From the NCBI GenBank assembly GCA_011391595.1, contig JAABQG010000024.1, positions 1 to 49,555 of the forward strand: a DNA stretch of 49,555 nucleotides. Reading direction: 5' to 3'. Each line of letters opens with the position of its first letter. Position 1 is the first letter of the stretch. Position numbers and translations under genes: made by a program. The DNA comes from Hydrogenophaga sp. (GTDB lineage: Bacteria; Pseudomonadota; Gammaproteobacteria; Burkholderiales; Burkholderiaceae_C). The notes below the pieces were generated by a model. The model was not told where the DNA came from and ran no database searches. It worked only from the letters and a program-made list of their open reading frames with translations. Below, piece after piece: positions 1-8,726 of the stretch.

Positions 1-58
1 AAAAATGGCTCCTCCCCAGCGTCAATACGTCTTGATGCGCTCTCGATTTCAGAGCGAT

Positions 59-1075
59 TCATCGCAGGTGTTCCGGCTGTGTGATGTTGGTGCCGTCGAG
101 GCGCAGGCCCTTGGGCAGCGGGAATTTCACGGTCTCCTCGATGCCGTTCATCTTGCGCACCGACACCGCGCCCAGCGCCTTGATGCGCTCGATCACCTGC
201 TGCACCAGGATGTCGGGCGCGGAGGCCCCGGCCGTCAGGCCGACACGCGACTTGCCTTCAAACCAGGCTGGCAACAGCTCGTCGGCGCTGTCCACCATGT
301 AGCTCTCGGTGCCGAGCTTGCGCGCCACCTCGCGCAGGCGGTTGCTGTTGGAGCTGGTCGGGCTGCCGACCACAATGACGATGTCCACCTGCGGGCTCAT
401 CAGCTTGACCGCGTCCTGCCGGTTTTGCGTGGCGTAGCAGATGTCCTGCTGCTTGGGCTCGCGCGCCGCGGGGAAACGCGCCTTGACCGCCGCGGCGATG
501 TCGGCGGCGTCGTCCACGCTGAGCGTGGTCTGCGTCACCACGGCCAGCTTGTGCGTCTGCGCGGGCTGGATACGCGCCACGTCGGCCACGTCCTCCACCA
601 GGTGAATGCCGCTGTCGAGCTGGCCCATGGTGCCCTCCACCTCGGGATGGCCCTTGTGGCCGATCATGATGAACTCGTAGCCCTCCTTGTGCAGCTTGGC
701 GACTTCCACGTGCACCTTGGTCACCAAGGGGCAGGTGGCGTCGAACACCTGGAAGCCGCGCGCGGCGGCTTCGTCCTGCACCGCCTTGCTCACGCCGTGC
801 GCGCTGAACACCAGCGTGGCGCCGGGCGGCACGTCGTCGAGCGCCTCGATGAAGATCGCGCCTTTGGCCTTGAGGTCATTGACCACGTAGGTGTTGTGCA
901 CGATCTCATGGCGCACGTAGATGGGCCGTCCGAACTTGGCCAGCGCGCGCTCGACGATCTCGATGGCGCGGTCCACGCCGGCACAGAAGCCGCGTGGCTC
1001 GGCCAAGAGGATTTCAGCGCCTGCGCCTTGGGGCATGTCGGCGGTGATCAAGCTTTCCGATCCCGCCGTCATCAC
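59..1075 (-). CDS. ispH: 4-hydroxy-3-methylbut-2-enyl diphosphate reductase
   Basis: This is the last enzyme of the MEP isoprenoid pathway. It reduces HMBPP to IPP and DMAPP in the cytosol using a [4Fe-4S] cluster. The three cluster cysteines are visible in [20 protein letters not shown] and QDICYATQN. The substrate-binding HEIVHN, SAHGV and [11 protein letters not shown] motifs and the SSNSNRL motif are all present. The length of about 338 aa is normal for the family. The start is ambiguous between a GTG and the immediately following ATG; the GTG overlaps the TGA of the upstream FKBP gene, so the two are translationally coupled. The pairing of an SlpA-type FKBP with ispH is common in Proteobacteria. 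Identification is secure. Confidence 0.98.
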   Translation of the reverse strand: MMTAGSESLITADMPQGAGAEILLAEPRGFCAGVDRAIEIVERALAKFGRPIYVRHEIVHNTYVVNDLKAKGAIFIEALDDVPPGATLVFSAHGVSKAVQDEAAARGFQVFDATCPLVTKVHVEVAKLHKEGYEFIMIGHKGHPEVEGTMGQLDSGIHLVEDVADVARIQPAQTHKLAVVTQTTLSVDDAADIAAAVKARFPAAREPKQQDICYATQNRQDAVKLMSPQVDIVIVVGSPTSSNSNRLREVARKLGTESYMVDSADELLPAWFEGKSRVGLTAGASAPDILVQQVIERIKALGAVSVRKMNGIEETVKFPLPKGLRLDGTNITQPEHLR

Positions 1076-1515
1076 AGCACCCCGATCACGAGCACTTCGA
1101 AGGTCACCGGCTGGCTGGCCAGCGGGTGGTTGAAGTCGAAAAGGACCGAGCCGTCGTCACCCACCTCGCGCACGGCGCCGGCATAGCTGCCCCGCCCGTC
1201 GGGCGTGGGGAACTGCACCACCTCGCCCACGGCGTAATTCTCCTGCGGGTCGCCCAGGGCATCGAGCAGCTTGCGCGCCACCCACTGCACCATGTCGGCC
1301 TTGCGTTCGCCAAAGGCCACGCCCGCCGGCAGATCGAAGACGGCGCGCACGCCCTCCTCCAGCCCCATCAGCCGCTGCTCGACGACGGGCGACAGCTCGC
1401 CGGAACCCAGCGACAGGGTGGCCGGTTTGCCGTCGAAGGTGTTGATGATGTCGCCCGCTGGCCCCGCCAGGCGGTAATGCAGGGTCAGGAAAGAACCCGG
1501 TTGAACTGTTGCCAT
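1072..1515 (-). CDS. FKBP-type peptidyl-prolyl cis-trans isomerase, SlpA-like
   Basis: A 147-aa prolyl isomerase of the SlpA/SlyD type. It begins [18 protein letters not shown], has the FKBP signature around residues 25-60 ([21 protein letters not shown], then [16 protein letters not shown]), an insert-in-flap domain, and a C-terminal strand ending FEVLVIGVL. There is no signal peptide, so it is probably a cytosolic folding helper. The frame is open further upstream, but the homologous region begins at this ATG; the longer reading would run into the radC gene on the other strand. The stop overlaps the start of ispH, which indicates one operon. Confidence 0.93.
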   Translation of the reverse strand: MATVQPGSFLTLHYRLAGPAGDIINTFDGKPATLSLGSGELSPVVEQRLMGLEEGVRAVFDLPAGVAFGERKADMVQWVARKLLDALGDPQENYAVGEVVQFPTPDGRGSYAGAVREVGDDGSVLFDFNHPLASQPVTFEVLVIGVL

Positions 1516-1570
1516 GAAAGTCCCGATAAACTGGCCTCCATTGTAGAAACCTGCCCTGCACCGGCTTTTC

Positions 1571-2257
1571 ATGGCGCTCAAAGACCTTCCCTCCGACGCG
1601 CAGCCCCGCGAAAAGCTGCTGGCCCGCGGCCCCGGCGCGCTCAGCGACGCCGAACTGCTGGCGCTGCTGTTGCGCACCGGCATGGCCGGCAAGGGCGTAT
1701 TGCAGCTCGCCGCCGAGCTGCTGGCCGCGCCACCGACGGGATTTGGCGGCATCAGCGGGTTGTTGAACACCAGCGCCGACGATCTGAACCGCATCAAGGG
1801 CCTGGGCCCGGCCAAGCGCGCCGAGCTGGTGGCGGTGCTGGAACTTGCACGCCGCGCTCTGGCCGAGCAGCTGCGCGAGCGCGAAGTCTTCAGCACGCCG
1901 GACGCCGTCAAGCACTACCTGCAGCTGCACCTGGCACAGCGGGCGCACGAGATCTTTGCCGTCCTGTTCCTGGACAGCCAGAACCGGCTGATTGCGCTGG
2001 AAGAGATGTTTCGCGGCACGCTGACCCAGACCAGCGTGTACCCGCGCGAGGTGGTGCTGCGCGCCCTGCATCACCACGCCGCCGCCGTGGTGCTGACGCA
2101 CAACCACCCCAGCGGCACGGTGACGCCCAGCCGCGCCGACGAGTCCCTCACGCAGACACTCAAGGCCGCGCTGGCGCTGGTCGACGTGCGCGTGCTCGAC
2201 CACGTGATCGTCGCGCCGGGTCAGGCCCTGTCCATGGCCGAGCGCGGCCTGATCTGA
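1571..2257 (+). CDS. radC: RadC-family JAB/MPN domain protein
   Basis: A 228-aa RadC (UPF0758) protein. The N-terminal half carries a helix-hairpin-helix-like segment ([15 protein letters not shown], about residues 73-87). The C-terminal half is the JAB/MPN+ metalloprotease fold with the HNHPSG motif, followed by a downstream Asp (the H-x-H-x(n)-D metal site). The historic assignment to DNA repair is doubtful and its cellular role is unresolved. It is transcribed divergently from the FKBP-ispH operon, with only about 55 bp between starts, so the promoters must overlap. Length and motifs are complete. Confidence 0.95.
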   Translation: MALKDLPSDAQPREKLLARGPGALSDAELLALLLRTGMAGKGVLQLAAELLAAPPTGFGGISGLLNTSADDLNRIKGLGPAKRAELVAVLELARRALAEQLREREVFSTPDAVKHYLQLHLAQRAHEIFAVLFLDSQNRLIALEEMFRGTLTQTSVYPREVVLRALHHHAAAVVLTHNHPSGTVTPSRADESLTQTLKAALALVDVRVLDHVIVAPGQALSMAERGLI

Positions 2258-2272
2258 ACGCTGAAGGCACCA

Positions 2273-2938
2273 ATGAAACTCACCTCCCTGAAAGACTTGC
2301 AGCACGTGCAGCGGCATCTGGCCGAGGTACAGGCGTTCGCTGCCCAGCGCGAGGCTGAGCGGCGCGAAGTCGCGCGGCGCCAGCAAGCCGAGAAGGAGCT
2401 TTTCACCCGCGCGGTGGGCGCCGTCAAGACCCTGCCTGACCCGTGCAAGGCCCACCTGAAGCTGCCACCACCCGCGCCGGTGGCGTTTCAGCAGCAACTT
2501 GACGACCAGGCTGTGCTGCGGGAGGCCCTGAGCGATGAGTTTGACGTCAGCACGCTGCTGGAGACCGATGCCCAGCTGAGTTTTCGGCGGCCCGGCATCG
2601 GACCCGATGTCACGCGCAAGCTGCGCCGCGGCGAGTGGAGCATCCAGCGCGAGCTGGACCTGCACGGCCTGCGCATCGACGATGCCCGCGAGGCACTCGG
2701 CGGCTTCATCCGCGAGGCTTTCAGGCAGGGCCTGCGCTGCGTGCGCGTGGTGCACGGCAAGGGCCTGGGCTCGCCGGGCAAGACGCCGGTGCTCAAGTCG
2801 CGGGTGCAGGGCTGGCTGATCCAGAAGAACGAGGTGCTGGCCTTCGTGCAGGCCAAACCTGCGGAAGGAGGCGCCGGCGCGCTGCTGGTGCTGCTGCAGG
2901 GGTCCAGCGGCGGTTTTATGAACAAAAACAAGCCTTAG
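2273..2938 (+). CDS. Smr/MutS2 C-terminal domain protein (SmrA-like)
   Basis: A 221-aa protein. Residues 1-60 form a charged, probably coiled-coil region rich in Lys, Glu and Gln. A linker follows, and the Smr domain occupies about residues 115-205. The domain shows its LDLHG motif (ELDLHGLRIDDA) and the HGKG motif (VVHGKGLGSPG), which mark Smr-family endonucleases. The reading frame starts 15 bp after radC, so the two are probably cotranscribed. The substrate cannot be read from the sequence. A copy of a dispersed intergenic repeat begins at the stop codon. Confidence 0.92.
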   Translation: MKLTSLKDLQHVQRHLAEVQAFAAQREAERREVARRQQAEKELFTRAVGAVKTLPDPCKAHLKLPPPAPVAFQQQLDDQAVLREALSDEFDVSTLLETDAQLSFRRPGIGPDVTRKLRRGEWSIQRELDLHGLRIDDAREALGGFIREAFRQGLRCVRVVHGKGLGSPGKTPVLKSRVQGWLIQKNEVLAFVQAKPAEGGAGALLVLLQGSSGGFMNKNKP

Positions 2939-2954
2939 CCAGCGTCGAATGGTC
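2939..2954 (+). repeat. Dispersed intergenic repeat, copy 1
   Basis: The 16-bp core CCAGCGTCGAATGGTC starts directly at the Smr stop codon. It is followed by an AT-rich tail containing a GCTACTGAAT-like stretch. Related copies lie at 3431, 16738 (inverted) and 27569 (inverted), all between genes. Confidence 0.6.
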
Positions 2955-3007
2955 TTCTTCCGCTACTGAATTGGATAGCTTGCAAGGCCGTCACCGCGAA
3001 GTGACGT

Positions 3008-3412
3008 TCATTCGCCCCGGTTGCGCATCCAGTCGGCGGTCTGGAAAAAGCTGCCGCGCAGGCGCGCGCGCAAGTCGTCAGGCACCCCGGTCTCGCCCAT
3101 GGCCTGATCCATGCACGACAACCACTGGTCGCGCTCGATGATGCCGATGGAAAACGGCATGTGCCGCATCTTCAGGCGGGGATGGCCGAACTGGTCGGTG
3201 TAGTACGACGGACCGCCGAGCCAGCCGCACAGGAACCAGAAAAGCTTGTCGCGCGCGACAGCAAGGTCGCTGCCATGGGCGGCACGCAACTCGGCATAAG
3301 CGGGCTCCAGGTCCATGAGGTCGTAAAAGCGCTCGACCAGCGCCTTGACGCGCGCCTCGCCACCGATCCATTCGAACGGGGTCTGTGCAGGGGCAGTTTC
3401 TTCAGGCTTCAT
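3008..3412 (-). CDS. Group II truncated haemoglobin
   Basis: A 134-aa haem protein of the group II (trHbO, YjbI) family. It has the B10 Tyr region (ERFYDLMD), the E-helix and GG region (FLCGWLGGPSYYTDQFG), the proximal His in the HPRLKMRHMPFSIG stretch, and the conserved G8 Trp (RDQWLSCM). These are the family's hallmark residues, so oxygen or NO chemistry is likely, but the exact role is not visible. It is convergent with the Smr gene, and a small GTCAC/GTGAC stem (2990-3005) lies between the two stops. The start ATG is the first in frame and is supported by the conserved core. Confidence 0.93.
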   Translation of the reverse strand: MKPEETAPAQTPFEWIGGEARVKALVERFYDLMDLEPAYAELRAAHGSDLAVARDKLFWFLCGWLGGPSYYTDQFGHPRLKMRHMPFSIGIIERDQWLSCMDQAMGETGVPDDLRARLRGSFFQTADWMRNRGE

Positions 3413-3430
3413 GAAAATATTGGCATCATC

Positions 3431-3446
3431 CCAGCGTCGGATGGTC
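3431..3446 (+). repeat. Dispersed intergenic repeat, copy 2
   Basis: Core CCAGCGTCGGATGGTC, one base different from the copy at 2939. It is followed by a TGCTATTGAAT tail. It lies in the gap between the globin start and the FtsX-permease stop. Confidence 0.6.
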
Positions 3447-3506
3447 TTTGTTTGCTATTGAATACGTAGTAACTGTCTGTCCGCAGATGGCTGCACCGGT
3501 TGGCCT

Positions 3507-6038
3507 CTATTGGGGCGCACGCCGCAGCGTCTCCATCACCGGGCGGCGCAGCACATCGCGCAGCCCCCACCAGCCCGCTGCCAGCGCCAGCAGCGCGCCC
3601 GCCAGCGAGCCTGCCAGCGGCACCCACAGCGAGGCCGTCCACTCGAATTCGAACACGTAGTGCGCCAGCGCCCAGCCCACCGCCACCGCCACGCTGCTGG
3701 CCAGAAAGCCGGCCAGCAGGCCGACGCCGGCCAGCTCGGCGCGCTGCACCTGGCGCAGCAGGCTGCCTCGCGCGCCGACCGCGCGCATGATGGCGAACTC
3801 GCGGGCACGCTCCTCCCGCGTGGCCGTCACGGCGGCGAACAGCACGATCAGGCCGGCCGCCAGCGCAAAGCCAAACAAGAACTCCACGGCGCGAATCACC
3901 TGGTCCAGCACCCGCTGCACCTGGTTGATGGTGCTGCTCATGTCCACGCTGGTGATGTTGGGAAAGGCGCGCACCAGCCGGTTGTCAAAGCCTGGGGCCT
4001 CGGGCGCGCGGAACGAGGCCATGAAGGTCGCCGGCACGTCGGGCAGGCGCGTGACCGGGAACATCACGAAGAAATTGGCGCGCATCGAGCCCCAGTCCAC
4101 CTTGCGCAGGCTGGTGATGCGTGCCTCCGACGGCACGCCGCCCATGTCAAAGCGCAGGCTGTCGCCCAGCTTCAGTTTCAGGGTCTGGGCGATGCCTTCT
4201 TCCACGCTGACGGCGTCCGCCTCCTCATCAGTCCACTGGCCTGCCACCACCTCGTTGTGCGCCGGCCGGGTGGCACTGTTCGACAGGTTGAATTCGCGGT
4301 CGAGCAGCCGCTTGGCCCGGTCTTCGGTGTAGTCGTCCGGCGTCACGGTCTTGCCGTTGATCGCCACCAGACGCCCGCGGATCATCGGATACCAGTCGTA
4401 CTTGCTGACGCCGCCATCGCGCAGCGCCTGGCGGAACGCTTCGGCCTGCTCGGGCATGACGTTGATCACAAAGCGGTTGGAGGCATCGGGCGGCGTGGTG
4501 CTGCGCCAGCTGCTGACGAGGTCAGTGCGCAACAGCACCAGCAAGACCAGTGCCAGCAGGCCCACCGCCAGCGCGCTGACCTGCACCACGGTGTAGGCCG
4601 GACGCGCCGAGATCTGCCGCGTGGCGAGCACCAGCCAGCGCGGCGCGGTGGCCTCGTTGACCATGGCGCGCAGCAGCCTCACGGCCAGCCAGCTCAAGAC
4701 CGCGAACACCGCCACCGCCACCGCGAAGCCACCCACGGCGATCAGGCCCAGCGCCAGGTCGGAGCTGACGGCCAGCAACAAGGCGGCAAAGCCGGCCACG
4801 CCCAGCCCCAGCACCGCCAGTGAAGCCGGTTTCAGGTTGCCCACGTCGCGCCGGATTACGCGCAGCGGCGGTACCTGCGCCAGTTGCAGCACCGGCGGCA
4901 GGCCAAAGGCGCCCAGCAATGTGACGCCCATGCCCAGCCCGAAGGCTACAGGCCACAGGCTGGCGGGCGGCAGCGCGCTGTCCACCAGGCCGGCCAGCAG
5001 CACGACAAAAACATGGTGCACGCCGTAGCCGATGGCCACCCCCAGCGAACTGGCGAAAAGGCCGATCAGCGCGAACTCCAGCGCGTAGCTCAGCGCGATC
5101 GTGCGCTGGCTTTCCCCCAGCACGCGCAGCATGGCGCAATCGTCCAGGTGGCTCGTCGCAAAGCCGCGTGCCGCGAGCGCCACGGCCACGGCGCTGAGCA
5201 GTGCAGCCAGCAGTGCCACCAGGTTGAGGAATTTCTCGGCGCGGTCCAGCGTCTGGCGCATCTCGGGGCGACCGCTCTCCAGCGACTCCACGCGCACGCC
5301 GCGCACCCCGGGTTTCTTCACCTCGTCCGCAGCCCAGGCGACGAAGGCGCGCACCGGCCGGTCCTCGCCCGCCACGGCCATACGGTAGGTCAGGCGGCTG
5401 GCGGGCTGGACCAGGCCGGTGGCTGCGATATCGTCCTGGTGAATCATGACGCGCGGAGCGAAGTTCATGAAACCGGCGCCGCGGTCGGGTTCATTGACGA
5501 TCAGGCGCGTGATGCGCAACGTGGCATCGCCCAGCAAAAGCGGGTCGCCCAGCTTCAGGTTCAACATCTCCAGCAGTGGCGCATCGACCCAGGCCTCGCC
5601 GCGCGCCGGGATGTCGCGCGTGGTCTGCCCGGCCGCGCCGGGCTGCAGCGCCACGGTCAACTGCCCGCGCAAGGGGTAGCCCGGCGCCACCGCCTTGAGC
5701 GCGACCAGCTTGCTGGCCCCACCCTGGGCATCGGCGGCGCGCCCCATCGTCGGAAAACCCAGCGTGCCGACCGTCTGCAGGCCCAGAGCGCGGGCCTTGT
5801 CCAGGAAGGCGGCGGAGGGCGGGTTGTCGCTGGACAGCACGGCGTCGCCGCCAAGCAACTGGCGCGCGTCGCGCTGAAGGCCGCCTTTGATACGGTCGGC
5901 GAAAAAGCCCACCGCCGTCAGCGCGGCCACGGCCAGCGCGACGGCGACGATCAAGAGGCGCAGGTCGCCCGCGCGCAGGTCGCGCCACAGGCTGCGCCAG
6001 CTCAGGGCCCAGATCGACGGACGTTGAAGAGTGTTCAT
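3507..6038 (-). CDS. FtsX-type ABC transporter permease
   Basis: An 843-aa inner-membrane protein starting MNTLQRPSIWALSWRS. A first transmembrane helix lies near residues 35-55, followed by a large periplasmic domain of the MacB-PCD type. An FtsX core with three helices spans about 270-410 (VALLAALLSAVAVALAARG and later), another helix pair lies near 420-520, then a second periplasmic domain. The C-terminal FtsX unit is at about 710-835. Two FtsX units in one chain match the YbbP/LolE-like superfamily. The frame is open upstream of the chosen ATG, but that extension is Pro/Gly-rich and unlike the family. No ATPase partner is in the window, so it must be encoded elsewhere. The substrate is unknown. 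Confidence 0.88.
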   Translation of the reverse strand: MNTLQRPSIWALSWRSLWRDLRAGDLRLLIVAVALAVAALTAVGFFADRIKGGLQRDARQLLGGDAVLSSDNPPSAAFLDKARALGLQTVGTLGFPTMGRAADAQGGASKLVALKAVAPGYPLRGQLTVALQPGAAGQTTRDIPARGEAWVDAPLLEMLNLKLGDPLLLGDATLRITRLIVNEPDRGAGFMNFAPRVMIHQDDIAATGLVQPASRLTYRMAVAGEDRPVRAFVAWAADEVKKPGVRGVRVESLESGRPEMRQTLDRAEKFLNLVALLAALLSAVAVALAARGFATSHLDDCAMLRVLGESQRTIALSYALEFALIGLFASSLGVAIGYGVHHVFVVLLAGLVDSALPPASLWPVAFGLGMGVTLLGAFGLPPVLQLAQVPPLRVIRRDVGNLKPASLAVLGLGVAGFAALLLAVSSDLALGLIAVGGFAVAVAVFAVLSWLAVRLLRAMVNEATAPRWLVLATRQISARPAYTVVQVSALAVGLLALVLLVLLRTDLVSSWRSTTPPDASNRFVINVMPEQAEAFRQALRDGGVSKYDWYPMIRGRLVAINGKTVTPDDYTEDRAKRLLDREFNLSNSATRPAHNEVVAGQWTDEEADAVSVEEGIAQTLKLKLGDSLRFDMGGVPSEARITSLRKVDWGSMRANFFVMFPVTRLPDVPATFMASFRAPEAPGFDNRLVRAFPNITSVDMSSTINQVQRVLDQVIRAVEFLFGFALAAGLIVLFAAVTATREERAREFAIMRAVGARGSLLRQVQRAELAGVGLLAGFLASSVAVAVGWALAHYVFEFEWTASLWVPLAGSLAGALLALAAGWWGLRDVLRRPVMETLRRAPQ

Positions 6039-6115
6039 GGGCGCTACCTTAGCGCATGTCGATTGAGCCCATGGCGCGACCCGGCACTCCCCGCCGCCAA
6101 AGACGCGCTCAACCG

Positions 6116-6134
6116 GCGCCGGGCCGCCCCAAGC
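6116..6134 (+). repeat. Short dispersed GC-rich repeat, copy 1
   Basis: The 19-bp string GCGCCGGGCCGCCCCAAGC occurs identically at 14631-14649. Both copies are between genes: here in the 150-bp gap between the FtsX permease start and the fdhD stop. Confidence 0.55.
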
Positions 6135-6191
6135 CGGTTGCGGCCCCCACGGCGCTGAGTGCCGCGCCAGTGGCAAGCGTGGGGGTCCTAT

Positions 6192-7064
6192 TCAGGCCAC
6201 CGCGCGCAGCCGGGGGCCGGCCAGTTCGGGTTGCAGGTGCAGCCGCTCGGCGCCGCTGTAGCAGACGAAGCGCCGGTTCGTGGCACGGCCGATCGCGCAC
6301 AGGCCGACGCGCTGCGCGACCTCGTGCCCCATCTGCGTGATGCCGCTGCGCGAGACGACGATGGGCACACCCATCTGCGCCGACTTGATCACCATCTCAC
6401 TGGTGAGCCGGCCCGTGGTGTAGAACACCTTGTCGCCGCCGTGCATCGAGTCGGGATCTTGCAAGCCCATCCAGCCGGCGATGGTGTCGATCGCGTTGTG
6501 GCGACCCACGTCTTCGACGAAAAGGAGCATCTCCTCGCCACGAAACAAGGCGCAACCGTGCACCGAACCCGACGATTTGTAGGTGGTTTCCTGCAAGCGG
6601 ATGGCGTTGACAATGCCGTAGAGCTGCGACTGGCTCAGACTCGCCTCAGGCAGCCGGATGCCGTCGATCTCGTCCATCAGCCCGCCGAACACGCTGCCCT
6701 GCCCGCAACCGGTGGTGACGACACGTCTCGCGGTTTTCTCCTCGATCCGGTGGATGCCATGACGGGTCCTGACCGCCGCGGCGCCCACGTCCCAGTCCAC
6801 GGTGATGGACTCGATGTCGGCCGGCGATGCGATCAGTCGCTGGTTGCGCAGGAAACCCAGCACCAGCCACTCGGGGTGCGCGCCCAGCGTCATGAGTGTG
6901 ACGAGTTCGCGCTTGTCCACATAGACCGTCAGCGCGCGCTCTGCGGGAATCGAGACCACTTCGGCCTCGCCAAACTCGGTCACCACGGTGATCTCGCGGG
7001 TCAGCGGCGCGTGGGCCTGGGTCAGGTGCGGGCGAAATGCGCCGGCGTCTTTGTTTGCAGTCAT
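6192..7064 (-). CDS. fdhD: FdhD, formate dehydrogenase accessory sulfurtransferase
   Basis: A 290-aa FdhD-family protein starting MTANKDAGAF. In E. coli FdhD takes sulfur from IscS and delivers it to the bis-MGD molybdenum cofactor of formate dehydrogenase. Conserved blocks seen are HPEWLVLGFLRNQ, the VVTTGCGQG loop (Cys120), SSGSVHGCALF, FVEDVGRHNAIDTIAGW, YTTGRLTSEMV and SRSGITQMG. The loop carries one cysteine only, where E. coli FdhD has CxxC. It is the most distal gene on the FDH side, separated from the structural genes by a terminator-like hairpin. The frame is open 22 codons upstream, but those codons overlap that hairpin. Confidence 0.95.
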   Translation of the reverse strand: MTANKDAGAFRPHLTQAHAPLTREITVVTEFGEAEVVSIPAERALTVYVDKRELVTLMTLGAHPEWLVLGFLRNQRLIASPADIESITVDWDVGAAAVRTRHGIHRIEEKTARRVVTTGCGQGSVFGGLMDEIDGIRLPEASLSQSQLYGIVNAIRLQETTYKSSGSVHGCALFRGEEMLLFVEDVGRHNAIDTIAGWMGLQDPDSMHGGDKVFYTTGRLTSEMVIKSAQMGVPIVVSRSGITQMGHEVAQRVGLCAIGRATNRRFVCYSGAERLHLQPELAGPRLRAVA

Positions 7065-7080
7065 GGCATCAGTGTGCGGC

Positions 7081-7111
7081 AAAAAGGGCCGGGACCTTGC
7101 AGTCCGGGCCC
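7081..7111 (-). terminator. Rho-independent terminator between FDH operon and fdhD
   Basis: Read on the minus strand, a GC-rich stem of about 10 bp (GGGCCCGGAC / GTCCCGGCCC, one mismatch) with a 6-nt loop is followed directly by TTTTT. It sits 23 bp after the stop of the small secreted protein and 17 bp before the fdhD ATG. It could end the operon or limit read-through into fdhD. Confidence 0.65.
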
Positions 7112-7133
7112 CATGTCCGTAAGGACCCAACGG

Positions 7134-7505
7134 TCAGGACTTCTTGGCAGGCGCAGCGGATGCGGCCGGCGCAGCGGGCATGGCCGGTGCAGGCGTCGCA
7201 GCTGCCGTGGGCGCCGCGGAAGCCGCCTGCGCCGGCAAGTAAGCGAACGGACCCGGGTCGACGCATGCCGGTGTGGCCACCGGGGGCCGGGTCTCCGTGC
7301 CCGCGGCCTTCGCGCTCTTGAAGAAGAACGCGGCAACCCAGTCCTGTGCCCGGCACAGCTGATAGGCATCGACCTTGCCGCTCCAGGCGGTCTTGGCGGC
7401 TGCCTCGGCAGCCTTGGCCTTGGCTTCGTCGCTGGGTGCTGGCAACTTGGCCAGCGCGACGGTCGTCACCGCCAGGGCGGCCACGAGAATGAGGTTTCTT
7501 TTCAT
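7134..7505 (-). CDS. Small secreted Ala/Pro-rich protein of the FDH operon
   Basis: A 123-aa protein with a clear Sec signal peptide (MKRNLILVAALAVTTVALA, probable cleavage after ALA). The mature part is a charged segment of about 50 residues with two cysteines (YQLCRAQDW and PACVDPG), then a low-complexity Ala/Pro tail. I recognise no domain. It is the last structural gene of the leftward FDH operon, 18 bp after the cytochrome b gene, so a periplasmic role linked to formate dehydrogenase is likely but inferred only from position. The two cysteines could form a disulfide or bind a cofactor. Confidence 0.8.
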   Translation of the reverse strand: MKRNLILVAALAVTTVALAKLPAPSDEAKAKAAEAAAKTAWSGKVDAYQLCRAQDWVAAFFFKSAKAAGTETRPPVATPACVDPGPFAYLPAQAASAAPTAAATPAPAMPAAPAASAAPAKKS

Positions 7506-7523
7506 GTCGAACTCCTGGGTGTC

Positions 7524-8711
7524 TCAGACCTGGACCGTCGGCCCAGGGACCGGCTGCGGGGAACGTTGGGCGGGAATCCGGCCGGACTTGACGTCGTCAT
7601 ACCAGAGCTCGTGGTGTTCCCTGGCCCAGGTTTCGTCCACGTAGCCGGTCTTCATGCCTTCAATGGCGCCCTCGGTCGCAAAGCCGAGGTAGATGTGGCC
7701 CATGAACATCACGAGCATCAGGATGTTGGACACCGAATGCACCATGTGCGCGATCTGCATGGTGCTGCGCTCATAGACCAGCCCGGGCACCAGCTTGTTC
7801 AGGACCATGCCCGACGCCACCACCACCAGACCGAGCACAAACACACCACCCCAGAAGACCACCTTCTCGCCAGCGTTGAAGCGGCCAGACTTGAGCTCGT
7901 GTTCAGAGAACATGCCGCCACCCTTGAGCAGCCAGTTCATGTCGCCTTTGGCCGGCAGGTTGTCGCGGATGAAGGTGATGATCACGATCACCAGCGAGAC
8001 CGCGAACACCGGGCCGGCGAAGTTGTGCGCGTTCTTGAGCACATAGGCCAGCCAGCCAAACAGCGTGTGCCCCATGATGGGCAACAAAAGGAACTGGCCA
8101 AAAGCCATCACCAGGCCGGAAATCGCCAGGATGCTGAAGGCGCCCGCGTTCGCCCAGTGCGCGGAGCGCTCGAAGGGCGTGAATCGCTCGATCTTGCGCC
8201 CGGTGGGCTTGCCGTGCAGCTTGATCATGCCCACCCGCCAGTAAAACAGCCCGATGGCGCCAAGCACGATCAGCAACAAGGCGCCTCCGTACGGAATGAG
8301 CCAGTTGTTGCGCACCTGGCGCCAGGCCTCGCCCGCCGTCGTATAGCGTGAGCCGGGGTACTGCACGAAGGGCTGGATCAGGTTGCCGGCCTCGGGCGCT
8401 TCGCTCTTGGGCAGACTGCTGAAACCGGTGACGCCGCCACCGACCTGGCGCCAGACCGGCGCATTGTTGCCAGGCTGCACCTTGGCCCGTTCGCCGTTGG
8501 TCTGTTTGGCGTAGTTGGGGTCGGCATCGGCATCCGGTCCGATCTGGAAGATGTTGGCGCTCTGGACACCGGCCGTTCCAGCAACCGGCACGACCGGTGT
8601 TGCGACGGCTGGCGCTGCGGGTGCCGCCCCGGCAGCCTTGGGGTCCTGCGCAAGGCTGGCACCACAAAGGCCGAGCGTCATCAGCGCGGCGGCAGTCAGT
8701 TGACGAAACAT
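7524..8711 (-). CDS. Formate dehydrogenase cytochrome b gamma subunit
   Basis: A 395-aa membrane anchor that takes electrons from the Fe-S beta subunit to quinone. The cytochrome b core spans about residues 140-350, with four or five helices and candidate haem ligands His185 (RSAHWANAG), His229 (KNAHNFAGP), His322/His325 (QIAHMVHSVSN) and His339 (FMGHIYLGF). Unusually, the core is preceded by a signal peptide (cleavage near GASLAQ) and a periplasmic extension of about 110 residues rich in Ala, Pro and Gln. E. coli FdnI/FdoI lack such an extension. The Trp/Asn-rich part of that extension may contact the alpha subunit. It starts 15 bp after the lipoprotein gene. Confidence 0.93.
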   Translation of the reverse strand: MFRQLTAAALMTLGLCGASLAQDPKAAGAAPAAPAVATPVVPVAGTAGVQSANIFQIGPDADADPNYAKQTNGERAKVQPGNNAPVWRQVGGGVTGFSSLPKSEAPEAGNLIQPFVQYPGSRYTTAGEAWRQVRNNWLIPYGGALLLIVLGAIGLFYWRVGMIKLHGKPTGRKIERFTPFERSAHWANAGAFSILAISGLVMAFGQFLLLPIMGHTLFGWLAYVLKNAHNFAGPVFAVSLVIVIITFIRDNLPAKGDMNWLLKGGGMFSEHELKSGRFNAGEKVVFWGGVFVLGLVVVASGMVLNKLVPGLVYERSTMQIAHMVHSVSNILMLVMFMGHIYLGFATEGAIEGMKTGYVDETWAREHHELWYDDVKSGRIPAQRSPQPVPGPTVQV

Positions 8712-8726
8712 GGGCGTCCCCCTTGC

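Noticed and set aside
38..56. CGCTCT/AGAGCG stem after ispH as terminator
   Set aside because: The stem is only 6 bp and no T-run follows on the minus strand.
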